DNA of 64,000 bases from Nodularia sp034931045 (GCF_034931045.1 NZ_JAYGHH010000004.1:62001-126000), one strand, 5' to 3'. Shown: positions 9,388-17,739, counted from the first letter of the stretch. Made by a program: numbers and translations. Notes: generated from the sequence alone by a model not told the origin.

Positions 9388-9801
9388 ATGGCTAAAGACA
9401 AATTTCACGATGCTGTCAAAAATGCCTTAGTTAAAGAAGGTTGGACGATAACAAATGACCCCTTATTCATTTCATTTGGAGGAGTGGATTTATATGTAGA
9501 CTTGGGCGCAGAAAAAATGCTTGCAGCCCAAAAGGATAATCAAAAAATAGCAGTTGAGATAAAAAGTTTTCTGGGTGATTCTACAATATCTGAATTTCAC
9601 CAAGCCCTGGGACAATTGCTAAATTACCGTTTAATTTTACGGCGACAGGAACCAGAAAGAAGTTTATACTTGGCAGTTCCTCTTGATATTTATGAAAGTT
9701 TTTTCAAGCTAGAATTTACACAACTAGCTATTGCAGATTATCAATTAAAAATCATTGTCTATAATATTGATCAGGAGGCAATAAGTCAATGGATAAATTA
9801 G
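9388..9801 (+). CDS. xisH: XisH family protein (fdxN-element excision controlling factor-like)
   Basis: A 137-residue XisH homologue, the normal family length. In Anabaena PCC 7120, XisH together with XisI and the recombinase XisF is required for excision of the fdxN element; XisH has a restriction-endonuclease-like fold. Candidate active-site residues are D34/D38 (GGVDLYVDLGAE) and the E57-I-K59 signature in IAVEIKSFLG. I chose ATG 9388 because the sequence before it in frame is the dispersed GGCAGGC hairpin. The gene overlaps xisI by 13 bases, which implies translational coupling. No fdxN element or XisF gene is visible nearby, so this pair may have another role. Confidence 0.88.
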   Translation: MAKDKFHDAVKNALVKEGWTITNDPLFISFGGVDLYVDLGAEKMLAAQKDNQKIAVEIKSFLGDSTISEFHQALGQLLNYRLILRRQEPERSLYLAVPLDIYESFFKLEFTQLAIADYQLKIIVYNIDQEAISQWIN

Positions 9802-10124
9802 AAAAATATCGTAATTACATTGAAAATATCCTCAAAGAATACAGTCAATATAAACCCTCTTATGGAGATGTAGAACTACAGTTAGTTATTGATAGAGAAA
9901 ACAACCATTATCAGTTAATGAATGTAGGTTGGGATGGAGAAAAACGCATTCATGGGATGATGTTACATATTGATATTAAAAACGGGAAAATTTGGATACA
10001 ACATAATGGAACTGAAAGAAGAATTGCTCAAGATTTATTAAATTTAGGTGTATCCAAACAAGATATTGTGTTAGCCTTTCACTCACCAACAAGAAGAAAG
10101 TATACAGATTTTGCTGTCAGTTAA
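9789..10124 (+). CDS. xisI: XisI family protein (fdxN-element excision controlling factor-like)
   Basis: A 111-residue XisI homologue: MDKLEKYRNYIENILKEYS at the N-terminus, then VGWDGEKRIHGMMLHIDIKNGKIWIQ and TERRIAQDLLNLGVSKQDIVLAFHSP, all standard for the family. XisI is a small accessory protein that works with XisH; its biochemistry is unknown. Its start lies inside the end of xisH (13-base overlap). Such pairs are common and multicopy in filamentous cyanobacteria, far beyond the single fdxN element, so excision control is only the founding function. Confidence 0.9.
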   Translation: MDKLEKYRNYIENILKEYSQYKPSYGDVELQLVIDRENNHYQLMNVGWDGEKRIHGMMLHIDIKNGKIWIQHNGTERRIAQDLLNLGVSKQDIVLAFHSPTRRKYTDFAVS

Positions 10125-10190
10125 AGTTTTACACTAAAATTACTTCCCAACACCTATGAGTCAATGCAGTTGATGAACACAAATTAAATC

Positions 10191-11120
10191 CTACTTAGTA
10201 TCAAGCTCATTTAGTAAACGAAATTCTTCAAATAATGTTTGAATTCTCATTAATAGAGTATTGTTAAGCGGTTGTTCATATATTTCTATATTATAGTCCG
10301 CTATATATTGTTCAAGTTCTTTTTTATGTATTTTATATTCACGTTTTAATAATTCCTTATATTTATTGAATTTTTCATTGTCCTGAAGTATTTCTTTACT
10401 TATTTTCATGATGCAGCATTTTGCCTCAAAAATAAACGTTTCAATCTTTATTTTTACAGATCCTAATGTTGGTGTAGGTATATATTTATTCATCTTCTCG
10501 TTGTTGCTTGTAAGCTTAAACCTTGTTTCATAAATATTTAATATGTCATTATTTAAAAGAAAATCCAAATCAACGTAATATTTAGAAATTAAATTTACAT
10601 ATTTAATTTTCAAAACACCAACTAACGTTAAAGCAGATTTATATATGTAATTTTCTCTTATTTGGTTTACCTTATTTTCAACTTTTGTTATTTGTGATTC
10701 ACAACAATCTTCACTCATATATTTCATTACTTCTTCTAAAATATTTATGTGAATTTCCATACTTGTTACAAGTATCTTTGCTACTTTCTTTTCTTCCTGG
10801 CTTTGTTTGAATCTTTCTAAAATTCTATTGGCAACATATATACTTATTACTGATCCGCTAGTTGTTAGTATTTGCGTCATTATTTGATTTGTGATTACCA
10901 TATTAAATTTTGTTATAAAAATCCTAAAAATATATGTAGATAAAAACGGGAAAATCAAAAAAAGTAAAGTAGGTAAAATAATAGGTCTATTACTAAACCA
11001 TTGAACTGTTATTTTAAATATGTCAATATTAGAGTTTATTTTGATAGCCTGCCAAATTAGCCATAAACCTATGAGACTTGTTAAAAATAAACTCCAAACG
11101 ACTTCTGAGGTTAAATTCAT
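10191..11120 (-). CDS. Hypothetical membrane protein (309 aa), AT-rich
   Basis: I do not recognise this protein. Its N-terminal 100 residues contain three probable membrane segments (about 8-25, 47-68 and 80-98). A long charged helical region follows, with heptad-like Leu/Ile/Glu/Lys patterns from about 105 to 309, probably cytoplasmic. There is a CC pair near residue 139 and another near 235. Codon use is noticeably more AT-rich than the flanking genes, which hints at transfer. It stands between xisHI (convergent) and a Uma2 gene on the same strand. ATG 11120 gives a clean N-terminus with the first membrane segment. Confidence 0.7.
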   Translation of the reverse strand: MNLTSEVVWSLFLTSLIGLWLIWQAIKINSNIDIFKITVQWFSNRPIILPTLLFLIFPFLSTYIFRIFITKFNMVITNQIMTQILTTSGSVISIYVANRILERFKQSQEEKKVAKILVTSMEIHINILEEVMKYMSEDCCESQITKVENKVNQIRENYIYKSALTLVGVLKIKYVNLISKYYVDLDFLLNNDILNIYETRFKLTSNNEKMNKYIPTPTLGSVKIKIETFIFEAKCCIMKISKEILQDNEKFNKYKELLKREYKIHKKELEQYIADYNIEIYEQPLNNTLLMRIQTLFEEFRLLNELDTK

Positions 11121-11171
11121 GTAATGCTTAGAACCTTTAAACGAATTAGTTAAAGTTGGATAATTCAGGTT

Positions 11172-11915
11172 TTAATCTTCAATTCCAGCATCCCGTAATC
11201 GTTTTTCCAACTCTTGCAAACGTTGCAAAGCAGCTTCCTTTTCTCGCCTTTCATGTTCCTTCTCGCGTCTTTCTTGTTCCACCAACTCAAACCCCCACAA
11301 TAATAAATTACCCTGTTTATCCCACCACCTCAACCAGTAACCTTCACGATTTTCTCGTTTTCCTGACCACACACCAATAAATAATTCCATTTCCTCCAAC
11401 CAATAACGGTTATTTTCATCAGAAGAACGTAATTCATATTTTCCAGACTCATGTAAACGATGCACCTCTAAAACACCGTTGTCAGGTTCAAAAATTAGGT
11501 AATTGGGAACTTGCAAAACTTGTTCGTAAAAAAACCATTTTCCAGGAGGATAAGTCAGCTTATTAGAATATTCACTACCATCAGTATCTGAGAGAAATTC
11601 CATCACCACCACGGGAATTTTCCCCTGTTTATGAGGGGTATAACTGCGTTTTACTTGCTCTCTAGGTACGGTAATTCGTGGCACGTAAGCCCAATCAGGT
11701 GCTTTCACCACAATTTTGTCATTCACTGTGGCACAGATGCCATAATTGGTTGTAGTGAGGGCATTCTCTGGGAGTTTTCCCGCCAGTTGTAGGCTTTCAG
11801 TTAGTGCAGCTGCTAAGGATGGTTGATTTACGTTATCCACAGGTTCATCATCTAAAATGAAATCTTCGGGTAAGAGTTCCCAGGAAATCTTGTGGGTCGA
11901 AGCAGTGACAATCAT
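11172..11915 (-). CDS. Uma2 family endonuclease-like protein (DUF820)
   Basis: A PD-(D/E)XK-fold protein of the Uma2/DUF820 family, which is hugely expanded in cyanobacteria and whose biological role is not established. Typical features are VVKAPDWAYVPRI (the acidic PDW-type metal site), VVVMEFLSDTDGSEYSNK (E-x-K-like site), WFFYEQVLQVPNYLIFEPDNGVLEVHRL, and a C-terminal Glu/Arg-rich coiled coil (EQERREKEHERREKEAALQRL). I prefer ATG 11915 over GTG 11924. It resembles the longer, coiled-coil-bearing subgroup (247 aa). Confidence 0.85.
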   Translation of the reverse strand: MIVTASTHKISWELLPEDFILDDEPVDNVNQPSLAAALTESLQLAGKLPENALTTTNYGICATVNDKIVVKAPDWAYVPRITVPREQVKRSYTPHKQGKIPVVVMEFLSDTDGSEYSNKLTYPPGKWFFYEQVLQVPNYLIFEPDNGVLEVHRLHESGKYELRSSDENNRYWLEEMELFIGVWSGKRENREGYWLRWWDKQGNLLLWGFELVEQERREKEHERREKEAALQRLQELEKRLRDAGIED

Positions 11916-11924
11916 AGCAACCAC

Positions 11925-12571
11925 AAATAAGGGATTGATTATTAATATAATATAATTTGTTAATAGGTAGGTTGACTTGAGCTAAAGAAATACAACACAG
12001 AATTTGAAATTATTTGAATATCTAGACTTGATAACTTAAACCTGGAAGTTAAAAATATTTAAGTATAAAATTATGTAAATCTTTTCCTGTAAATTTCAGG
12101 AAATTGCCATTGAGAATTTGATTAATATATTAAAGGAGTAGATTACATCAGCCAGCAGAAGTACACAGAAGTTTAGATACTTCAGCCCTGTGGATATTTA
12201 ATTTCACTAAAATAGAGGATGCAGGGTTTGAAATATTTTCTTCTAGTCTCTGTGAGTCTCCGTATTTCCAGAAACGATTATATTTACATTAAGGTTCGGG
12301 TGACGGACGAGAACTGTCAACCTAAAATAAAGATGAAATAAAGTTACTATGGGTGCAGGATGGCAAATTGCTGAAATAGCCTAGCCAAGAGAATTCCTAA
12401 TTTTAAATTCCAAATTGGTATTAAAACAGGCAAGATATCCAGTCAGCAAAATTTCGATAAATCAAAGCATCTTGAGATTTTAAGAAACTCCCCACACATC
12501 GATATCGTCTTTAAGCAGGCTGCTTCTCTGAACCACACTTATCTCAATCCTCAGTCAAGAAGGTTTTAAAT
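11925..12571. other. Intergenic region Uma2-GerMN
   Basis: About 650 AT-rich bases between divergent genes. I see no gene, no clear repeat and no RNA I can name. AAGAAGG before ATG 12572 is a usable ribosome-binding site. Promoters for both divergent genes should lie here. Confidence 0.5.
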
Positions 12572-13180
12572 ATGAACGACCAACAAGGAACTAAGCGTAT
12601 TTCTTCAGGTGTAATTGCAGCAGTTTCAGCAGCAGTTGTAGCGGTGGGTGGTGGTGTAGCTTGGCTGACTTCTAACCAGTCTCCTACACTAACTAACCCG
12701 TCTCAAACCATCACACAGCCTAAACCACCAGCAGTTACCCAGCAGCCAGCACAAGAGCAAAGGCCTAATGTTTATTGGCTGAAACCAAGCGGACAAAGTG
12801 TTGATTTGGTTCCTCAACCTATTCAAATAGCTGCTACACAACCTAATCAAGTTTTAGAAAGTGCTTTTCAAGCTTTATTAGAAGGGCCAACAGAAGGGAC
12901 AGATTCGACAACTATACCCGAAGGAACTAAGTTGCTGGGTCTGAAGATGGAAAATAATGAGGTTCACGTTAATTTATCTAACGACTTTACCACGGGTGGC
13001 GGTACTACCTCGATGATTGGACGCGTCGGACAAGTGGTTTATACGGCGACAACACTAGATCCCAGTGCCAAAGTATACATTGAGGTGGACGGAGAACAAT
13101 TAGATATTCTAGGTGGCGAGGGTGTGGAGTTGGAACAGCCATTGACTCGTGAAAGCTTCGAGCAAAACTATCAGCTTTAG
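12572..13180 (+). CDS. GerMN domain-containing (spore germination GerM-like) protein
   Basis: A 202-residue membrane-anchored extracytoplasmic protein. An N-terminal signal anchor (about residues 12-34, SGVIAAVSAAVVAVGGGVAWL) is followed by a Pro/Thr/Gln-rich linker and then a GerMN domain from about residue 68. That domain has VYWLKPSG, ALLEGPTEGTDSTTIPEGTKLLGL, VHVNLSNDF and VVYTATTLDPSAKVYIEVDG. GerMN domains occur in sporulation and cell-envelope proteins; in cyanobacteria an envelope role is inferred only. ATG 12572 follows AAGAAGG. Confidence 0.85.
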   Translation: MNDQQGTKRISSGVIAAVSAAVVAVGGGVAWLTSNQSPTLTNPSQTITQPKPPAVTQQPAQEQRPNVYWLKPSGQSVDLVPQPIQIAATQPNQVLESAFQALLEGPTEGTDSTTIPEGTKLLGLKMENNEVHVNLSNDFTTGGGTTSMIGRVGQVVYTATTLDPSAKVYIEVDGEQLDILGGEGVELEQPLTRESFEQNYQL

Positions 13181-13181
13181 T

Positions 13182-13208
13182 TCAGTTATCAGTTATCAGT
13201 TATCAGTT
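13182..13208. repeat. Tandem heptamer repeat CAGTTAT
   Basis: About four CAGTTAT units directly after the GerMN stop codon. ACTGATAACTGATA at 13228-13241 is the inverse, so the pair can fold into a hairpin that may end the GerMN transcript. Confidence 0.8.
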
Positions 13209-13263
13209 TAGGTGCTGGTGACTGTTCACTGATAACTGATAGCTAACTCAACTTTTGCTATTT

Positions 13264-13329
13264 AACACGCGAAAGGTGCGAGCTTGTGTTTCTAGCCTTG
13301 TGGCTAGGTGGTCATCGTACACCCGATGA
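13264..13329. ncRNA. Candidate structured RNA: three successive hairpins (identity unknown)
   Basis: Within the 330-base gap between GerMN and accB three stems follow each other: AACAC/GTGTT (13264-13268 with 13286-13290), CTAGCC-TTGT-GGCTAG (13292-13307) and TCATCG-TACACC-CGATGA (13312-13329). TACC-TTCA-GGTA near 13420 adds a weaker fourth. The reading frame across 13308-13514 looks non-coding. This could be a small RNA or a processed 3' region; I cannot match it to a known family or fix its strand. Confidence 0.3.
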
Positions 13330-13510
13330 TACAATTCAAAAATCGTTTGAGCTTTTACCCGGTAGTAAGCGCAAGTCCCCTCACTGCGGCGGTTAAGGAT
13401 TCGGCATTGCCACATTACCTTCAGGTATTTGGAAACATTTGCTACTTATATGCACATTTTATCCTATCTGTCTACCTTAGACGAGATATCTCAGTCAAAC
13501 TTTTCGATAC

Positions 13511-13990
13511 TTAATCAGGGTTAATTCTCATCAAAGCCTGGCCATATTCCACAGGTTCGCCATTTTGCAGTAGAATTTCCATGACTTGCCCGGATACCTC
13601 AGCCTCAATTTCATTCATTAGCTTCATAGCTTCAATGATACAGACTGTTTGACCAACACGGACGCGATCGCCCACTTTCACAAATGCTGCTTCCCCAGGT
13701 GCGGGAGCGCTATAAAACGTTCCTACCATTGGCGAAGGCACTTCCACTAACCTCTTATCAATGGTTGATGGGGGATTTGCTGACAACTGCACACTAGAAG
13801 CACTTACAGCACTCTCTAAAACGCGACTTGTTCCCACCTCCATGACCTGATTTGGCGCGGCTAGGATTTCACGGGAACTCGATTTACGTACCGTTAGTTC
13901 AAAGTCTTCGCTTTTGAGCGTTACTTCAGCAATATCTGTTTGGGCGATAGTTGCCAGCAGTTGGCGGATTTCATTAAATTCCAATGGCAC
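13511..13990 (-). CDS. accB: Acetyl-CoA carboxylase biotin carboxyl carrier protein
   Basis: The biotinylated subunit of acetyl-CoA carboxylase, which carries CO2 between biotin carboxylase and the transcarboxylase in the first step of fatty acid synthesis. It has 159 residues: an N-terminal helical segment (MPLEFNEIRQLLATIAQTDI), an Ala/Ser/Pro-rich linker at 45-80, and the biotinyl domain at about 82-159 with the EAMKLMNE motif (biotinylated K123) and the thumb-like PAPGEAAFV. The GTG start at 13990 gives the usual cyanobacterial N-terminus. It lies 108 bases downstream of efp on the same strand; the efp-accB order is conserved in cyanobacteria. Confidence 0.96.
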   Translation of the reverse strand: MPLEFNEIRQLLATIAQTDIAEVTLKSEDFELTVRKSSSREILAAPNQVMEVGTSRVLESAVSASSVQLSANPPSTIDKRLVEVPSPMVGTFYSAPAPGEAAFVKVGDRVRVGQTVCIIEAMKLMNEIEAEVSGQVMEILLQNGEPVEYGQALMRINPD

Positions 13991-14098
13991 AGTTTTTATT
14001 ACCTCGACCTAACCATAAATCAAAATTTTAAGTTTGGCAGGGATTTAATCCCTGTATTAGGGATTTCAATCAGAATTGCTTTTGGGAACAGAGCAAAC

Positions 14099-14656
14099 TT
14101 ATTCCCTGCCTAGATATTTATCTTCACGAGTATCAATTTTGATACGTTCACCTTGAGCCACAAACAATGGAACCATGACCATTGCTCCTGTTTCCAGAGT
14201 AGCGGGTTTAGTTCCACCTGTCGCCGTATCACCTTTGATACCCGGATCTGTTTGGACAATTTCCAAAACTACAGAGTTTGGTAGTTCCACTTCCAGCACT
14301 TGCTCACCCCAACGAATCACATTAACTTCCATACCCTCTTTCAGATATTTTACGCGATCGCCAATTTGCGCCACGCTTAATCTGCTTTCTTCGTAGGTTT
14401 CCATATCCATAAAGACAAACTCATCGCCTTCTTTATAGGTATGCTGCATCGTGCTTTTTTCCAAATTAGCTTGAGGCACTGTTTCCCCAGCTCGGAAGGT
14501 TTTTTCTACAACGCTGCCACTTTGGACACTTTTGAGTTTTGTCCGTACAAAGGCAGAGCCTTTGCCTGGCTTAACGTGGAGGAATTCGACCACTCGCCAT
14601 ACATTCCCGTCTAATACAATTGATACACCGGGTCGAAAGTCGTTACTAGATATCAT
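14099..14656 (-). CDS. efp: Translation elongation factor P
   Basis: EF-P binds between the ribosomal P and E sites and relieves stalling at polyproline stretches. It has 185 residues with three beta-barrel domains: the KOW-like N-domain with the LHVKPGKGSAFVRTKLK loop (tip lysine K32-K34 region), the OB domain from about 65, and the C-terminal domain with PNSVVLEIVQTDPGIKGDTATGGTKPATLETG and a normal RIDTREDKYLGR-type ending. ATG 14656 yields MISSNDFRPG, the canonical start. It is probably co-transcribed with accB. Confidence 0.97.
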   Translation of the reverse strand: MISSNDFRPGVSIVLDGNVWRVVEFLHVKPGKGSAFVRTKLKSVQSGSVVEKTFRAGETVPQANLEKSTMQHTYKEGDEFVFMDMETYEESRLSVAQIGDRVKYLKEGMEVNVIRWGEQVLEVELPNSVVLEIVQTDPGIKGDTATGGTKPATLETGAMVMVPLFVAQGERIKIDTREDKYLGRE

Positions 14657-15033
14657 GAAGCTCTTAAATTTGGGAAGACAATCGGCATTTATTGTACCCT
14701 TCAGGGGTCGTCATTAGTCATTAATCGTCAAGATAGAAGTTAAGGAACTGAGGCACAAGGGCTGAAAACTCATAACTAGACAAAAATTATTCCCATTTAA
14801 TCCCTAGTACAGTACAGCTATCTAAAATCAATGAAAAGCTTATATAATCGGCTTTTGACTTTTGACTTTTGTAAGGGCATATTGCAATATGCGCCTCCTG
14901 ACGAACGGCTTACGGTACTAGTATCCAGTCCTAATGTCTAAATTAAGCGATTACTCAGCACTCGTACTGTGGGAAGATGATTGATGGGTTATGCCTAGTC
15001 AACACTTTCATGTTGCATTTGAGTTATTCCATC
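14657..15033. other. Intergenic region efp-cyclophilin with a palindrome and heptamers
   Basis: Divergent promoters for efp and the cyclophilin should lie here. It contains TTTGACT heptamers (14853-14870) and a perfect 16-base palindrome, GCATATTGCAATATGC (14877-14892), inside a short dispersed-repeat-like block. I see no gene; the in-frame extension of the cyclophilin back to 14977 lacks a signal-peptide rationale. Confidence 0.5.
14853..14892. repeat. TTTGACT heptamers and GCATATTGCAATATGC palindrome
   Basis: Two to three TTTGACT units are followed directly by a 16-base perfect palindrome flanked by GG and GCC. The arrangement resembles the short dispersed repeats of Nostocales. It lies in the divergent efp/cyclophilin promoter region. 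Confidence 0.55.
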
Positions 15034-16137
15034 ATGTTTAACATATTAAAATCCTGGCTGAAGAACAGCCTAACGGCAATATTGTTACTAACAATATTTT
15101 TAGGCATAAGTACAGCTGGCTGGACTCCTCCTATGAATGCCGCCCTGCCATCTGGAAATGCAATTACTGAAGGCAAGGCTTTATTACGGTATGCACTCCC
15201 GATAGAGAATAAGCAAGTACGACGACTGCAAGCCAGTTTAGAAGATATTGCTACTCAACTGCGGGCAAATCGACGGTGGGGTGCTATGTCTAGCGATTTG
15301 AAAACAGCCTCACGCATTCTCGATCAACCTAACCAAATCCTAGCAAGCGTTCCCGAAGAACGCCAACCCCAAGCCAAAACTTGGATTTCTGAGTTAAAAT
15401 CCGGTGTCGATTCATTGCAAGAAGCAGTAAAAGTTAAAGACAAAGAACAAATTCTTGAAGGCAGAAATAAACTGCTGGATATTGTCACCCAATTAGAAGA
15501 GTCGATGGTGACGGAATTCCCCTTTAAAGTCCCTTCTGAGTACAATAACCTCCCTCAACTCAAAGGTCGGGCCACAGTTGCCATGAAAACCAACAAAGGC
15601 GACCTGACTATGGTGGTAGATGGTTATAGCGCCCCTGTCACAGCTGGTAATTTTGTGGATTTAGTCCAGCGAGGTTTTTATAACGGCTTAGAATTTATCC
15701 GTTCAGAAGAATCTTATGTCCTGCAAACCGGAGATCCACCGGGAAAAGAAGTAGGTTTCATTGATCCCAAAACTGGCAAATACCGTGCCGTTCCTTTAGA
15801 AGTTTTGGTTGAAGGCGATGAGGAACCCACCTATGGTATTACTCTTGAAGAAGCTGGGCGGTATCTTGATATGCCAGTTTTGCCTTTTTCTTCCTTTGGC
15901 GCATTGGCAATGGCTCGCCCCGAAACTGAAGCAAATGGAGGTTCATCTCAATTTTTCTTCTTTTTGTTTGAGCCAGAACTCACTCCTGCGGGACGAAACC
16001 TGTTAGATGGTCGCTATGCCGTTTTTGGCTATCTCACCGAAGGCAAAGAAATTTTGGATAAGCTTAAGGAAGGCGACAAAATTGAATCGGCAACTGTGAT
16101 TCAGGGAATAGAAAACTTAGTTGAGCCACAAGTGTAG
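15034..16137 (+). CDS. Peptidyl-prolyl cis-trans isomerase, cyclophilin (TLP40/CYP38-like, lumenal)
   Basis: A 367-residue cyclophilin of the thylakoid-lumen TLP40/CYP38 type. In plants this protein supports photosystem II assembly and interacts with a membrane phosphatase; the cyanobacterial role is inferred from that. The start at ATG 15034 gives a signal peptide (MFNILKSWLKNSLTAILLLTIFLGIS). A helical domain follows (about 45-165, ALPIENKQVRRLQASLEDIATQL) and then the cyclophilin domain (from TVAMKTNKGDLTMVVDGYSAP, with GGSSQFFFFLF and LDGRYAVFGYLTEG). The catalytic arginine region is altered relative to CypA, as usual for this subfamily. It stands alone. Confidence 0.9.
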   Translation: MFNILKSWLKNSLTAILLLTIFLGISTAGWTPPMNAALPSGNAITEGKALLRYALPIENKQVRRLQASLEDIATQLRANRRWGAMSSDLKTASRILDQPNQILASVPEERQPQAKTWISELKSGVDSLQEAVKVKDKEQILEGRNKLLDIVTQLEESMVTEFPFKVPSEYNNLPQLKGRATVAMKTNKGDLTMVVDGYSAPVTAGNFVDLVQRGFYNGLEFIRSEESYVLQTGDPPGKEVGFIDPKTGKYRAVPLEVLVEGDEEPTYGITLEEAGRYLDMPVLPFSSFGALAMARPETEANGGSSQFFFFLFEPELTPAGRNLLDGRYAVFGYLTEGKEILDKLKEGDKIESATVIQGIENLVEPQV

Positions 16138-16140
16138 ATA

Positions 16141-16172
16141 GAGTGCTGAGTGCTGAGTGCTGAGTGCTGAGT
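16141..16172. repeat. Tandem heptamer repeat GTGCTGA
   Basis: About four and a half GTGCTGA units beginning a few bases after the cyclophilin stop codon, the same unit as at 2687, 23744 and 32761. Confidence 0.9.
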
Positions 16173-16224
16173 TTCGAGTAAATATAAGAGTTTGAGGGGT
16201 TGTTTAGGACTACTCCTCTTTTTT

Positions 16225-16428
16225 TTAACTGAGATTTCCCGCCGCTAAAATTTGCTCGACAGCGATCGCTAACTCTGGAAATGTCTGTGATATTATCTGC
16301 TGATTGGTAGTGAAAACTGTTTCTTCATACAGCCCTTCCTCCAGTAATAAAACTGAAATTTTACCGTTGCCATCATCATAAGTTAAATACTCCTCAAAAG
16401 TGATGCTGGTTACTGGTGTTTTTACCAT
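16225..16428 (-). pseudogene. Uma2 (DUF820) remnant with a large internal deletion
   Basis: A 67-residue frame that joins the N-terminus of a Uma2 protein (MVKTPVTSITFEEYLTYDDG) to the C-terminus of one (YEETVFTTNQQIISQTFPELAIAVEQILAAG). The roughly 120-residue middle, including the nuclease site, is missing. The frame is intact across the junction, so a short protein could still be made, but it cannot be an active nuclease. It faces the cyclophilin gene. Confidence 0.6.
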
Positions 16429-16495
16429 CCCAACTGACTCCTAGATGATACCTTTATCCTAACTTGACGAGGAAGGAAGACTGGGAAAAACCAAT

Positions 16496-16519
16496 GACAA
16501 ATAACAAATAACAAATAAC
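16496..16519. repeat. Tandem heptamer repeat ACAAATA
   Basis: Three ACAAATA units in the 240-base gap upstream of thiL. Confidence 0.75.
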
Positions 16520-16624
16520 CAATGACCAAAGAAAAAAAAGGATACAGAGCAACTAAATTTATTTATGGAGAAGAAAAAAGTAAAACAACATTAATTCCAG
16601 CCCTCGGATTTATCCGTGGAGGAT

Positions 16625-16658
16625 TTAATTTTTAATTTTTAATTTTTAATTTTTAATT
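16625..16658. repeat. Tandem heptamer repeat TTTTTAA
   Basis: Four to five TTTTTAA units ending 15 bases before the thiL start; transcription of this array would give an AU-rich thiL leader. Confidence 0.8.
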
Positions 16659-16672
16659 CGGAGCGAAGAGAC

Positions 16673-17686
16673 GTGACTAAAATTAAAGATATTGGCGAAC
16701 AAGGTATTTTAGAAAAATTACAGCGTTTCTGTCCCCCAGGAATGATTGGCGATGATGCAGCAGTACTTGTAACTGCACCAGATAAATCTTTAGTAGTGAC
16801 AACAGATGTCCTTGTTGATGGTGTGCATTTTAGCAATGTCACCACATCGCCAGAAGATGCTGGTTGGCGGGCTGTGGCTGCTAATTTATCCGATTTGGCA
16901 GCAATGGGGGCTTATCCTCTAGGAATTACCGTCGGTTTGGGACTACCTGGGGAAGTTATGGTGAGTTGGGTTGAGCGCTTGTACCAAGGCATGACAGAAT
17001 GCCTCCAGAAATACAATACCGTAATTGTGGGCGGTGACATTGTGCGATCGCCTGTAACAACTATTTCTATTACCGCCTTTGGTCAAGTCGATCCCCAGAG
17101 GATTATCCGACGTTCTGCGGCTCAAGTGGGTGATGCGATCGCTGTCACAGGTGTTCATGGAGCATCCCACGCAGGCTTACAATTGCTCTTGCATCCCGAA
17201 TTAAAGCAAAACCTCAGCGATGCAGAACAAAGGACACTGATCACAGCCCACCAACGTCCGCAACCCAGACTAGATGTTTTACCCATACTTTGGCAAATTC
17301 TCCCATCCTATCCCTCATCTACCAATCTCCCTATCGCCGGAATGGACAGCAGCGACGGCTTGGCAGATGCGATTTTACAAATTTGCCACACCAGTGGTGT
17401 TGGCGCTGTCCTAGAAGCCAGACAAATCCCATTAGACGCAACTTTTAGCCACTGGCTAACACCAGAAAAAGCTCTAGAATATGCTCTTTATGGTGGTGAA
17501 GACTTTGAATTAGTGCTGTGCTTACCAGCAGTTCTCGCCCATAATTTAGTGACAAACCTCGGTGAAAGTGCCGCTATAGTTGGAACTATTACAACAGGTT
17601 CCCAAGTAATACTACACGACCAACATAAAAAATTCCCCGACCAAGTTTTAACTCTAGGCCAGGGATTCCAACATTTCACGCAATAG
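16673..17686 (+). CDS. thiL: Thiamine-monophosphate kinase
   Basis: Phosphorylates thiamine monophosphate to thiamine pyrophosphate, the last step of TPP synthesis. The 337-residue protein has the AIR-synthase-like fold: IGDDAAVL near residue 25, TTDVLVDGVHFS, AAVAANLSDLAAMGAYPLGITVGLGLP, IVGGDIVRSPVTTISITAFG, and the C-terminal GMDSSDGLADAI and YGGEDFELVLCLP motifs. The start is a GTG at 16673, giving VTKIKDIGEQGILEKLQRF. No TPP riboswitch is recognisable upstream; the leader is a repeat array instead. Confidence 0.95.
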   Translation: MTKIKDIGEQGILEKLQRFCPPGMIGDDAAVLVTAPDKSLVVTTDVLVDGVHFSNVTTSPEDAGWRAVAANLSDLAAMGAYPLGITVGLGLPGEVMVSWVERLYQGMTECLQKYNTVIVGGDIVRSPVTTISITAFGQVDPQRIIRRSAAQVGDAIAVTGVHGASHAGLQLLLHPELKQNLSDAEQRTLITAHQRPQPRLDVLPILWQILPSYPSSTNLPIAGMDSSDGLADAILQICHTSGVGAVLEARQIPLDATFSHWLTPEKALEYALYGGEDFELVLCLPAVLAHNLVTNLGESAAIVGTITTGSQVILHDQHKKFPDQVLTLGQGFQHFTQ

Positions 17687-17703
17687 TCTATAGTGAACCA
17701 TTT

Positions 17704-17739
17704 TAGAGACGTTGTATACAAAGTCTCTACATTTTGTTT
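17704..17739 (+). terminator. Hairpin downstream of thiL
   Basis: TAGAGAC (17704-17710) pairs perfectly with GTCTCTA (17723-17729), followed by CATTTTGTTTC. It lies 18 bases after the thiL stop, in a convergent gap with gap2. The T-run is interrupted, so it is a moderate candidate. Confidence 0.5.

Noticed and set aside
13308..13514. Open frame of 68 codons before accB
   Set aside because: It overlaps two hairpins and has no ribosome-binding site or recognisable motif.
14977..15033. Upstream extension of the cyclophilin gene
   Set aside because: ATG 15034 places a proper signal peptide at the N-terminus; the extension would bury it.
16429..16672. TPP riboswitch upstream of thiL
   Set aside because: No conserved CUGAGA or ACCUGA core is present; the region is heptamer repeats.
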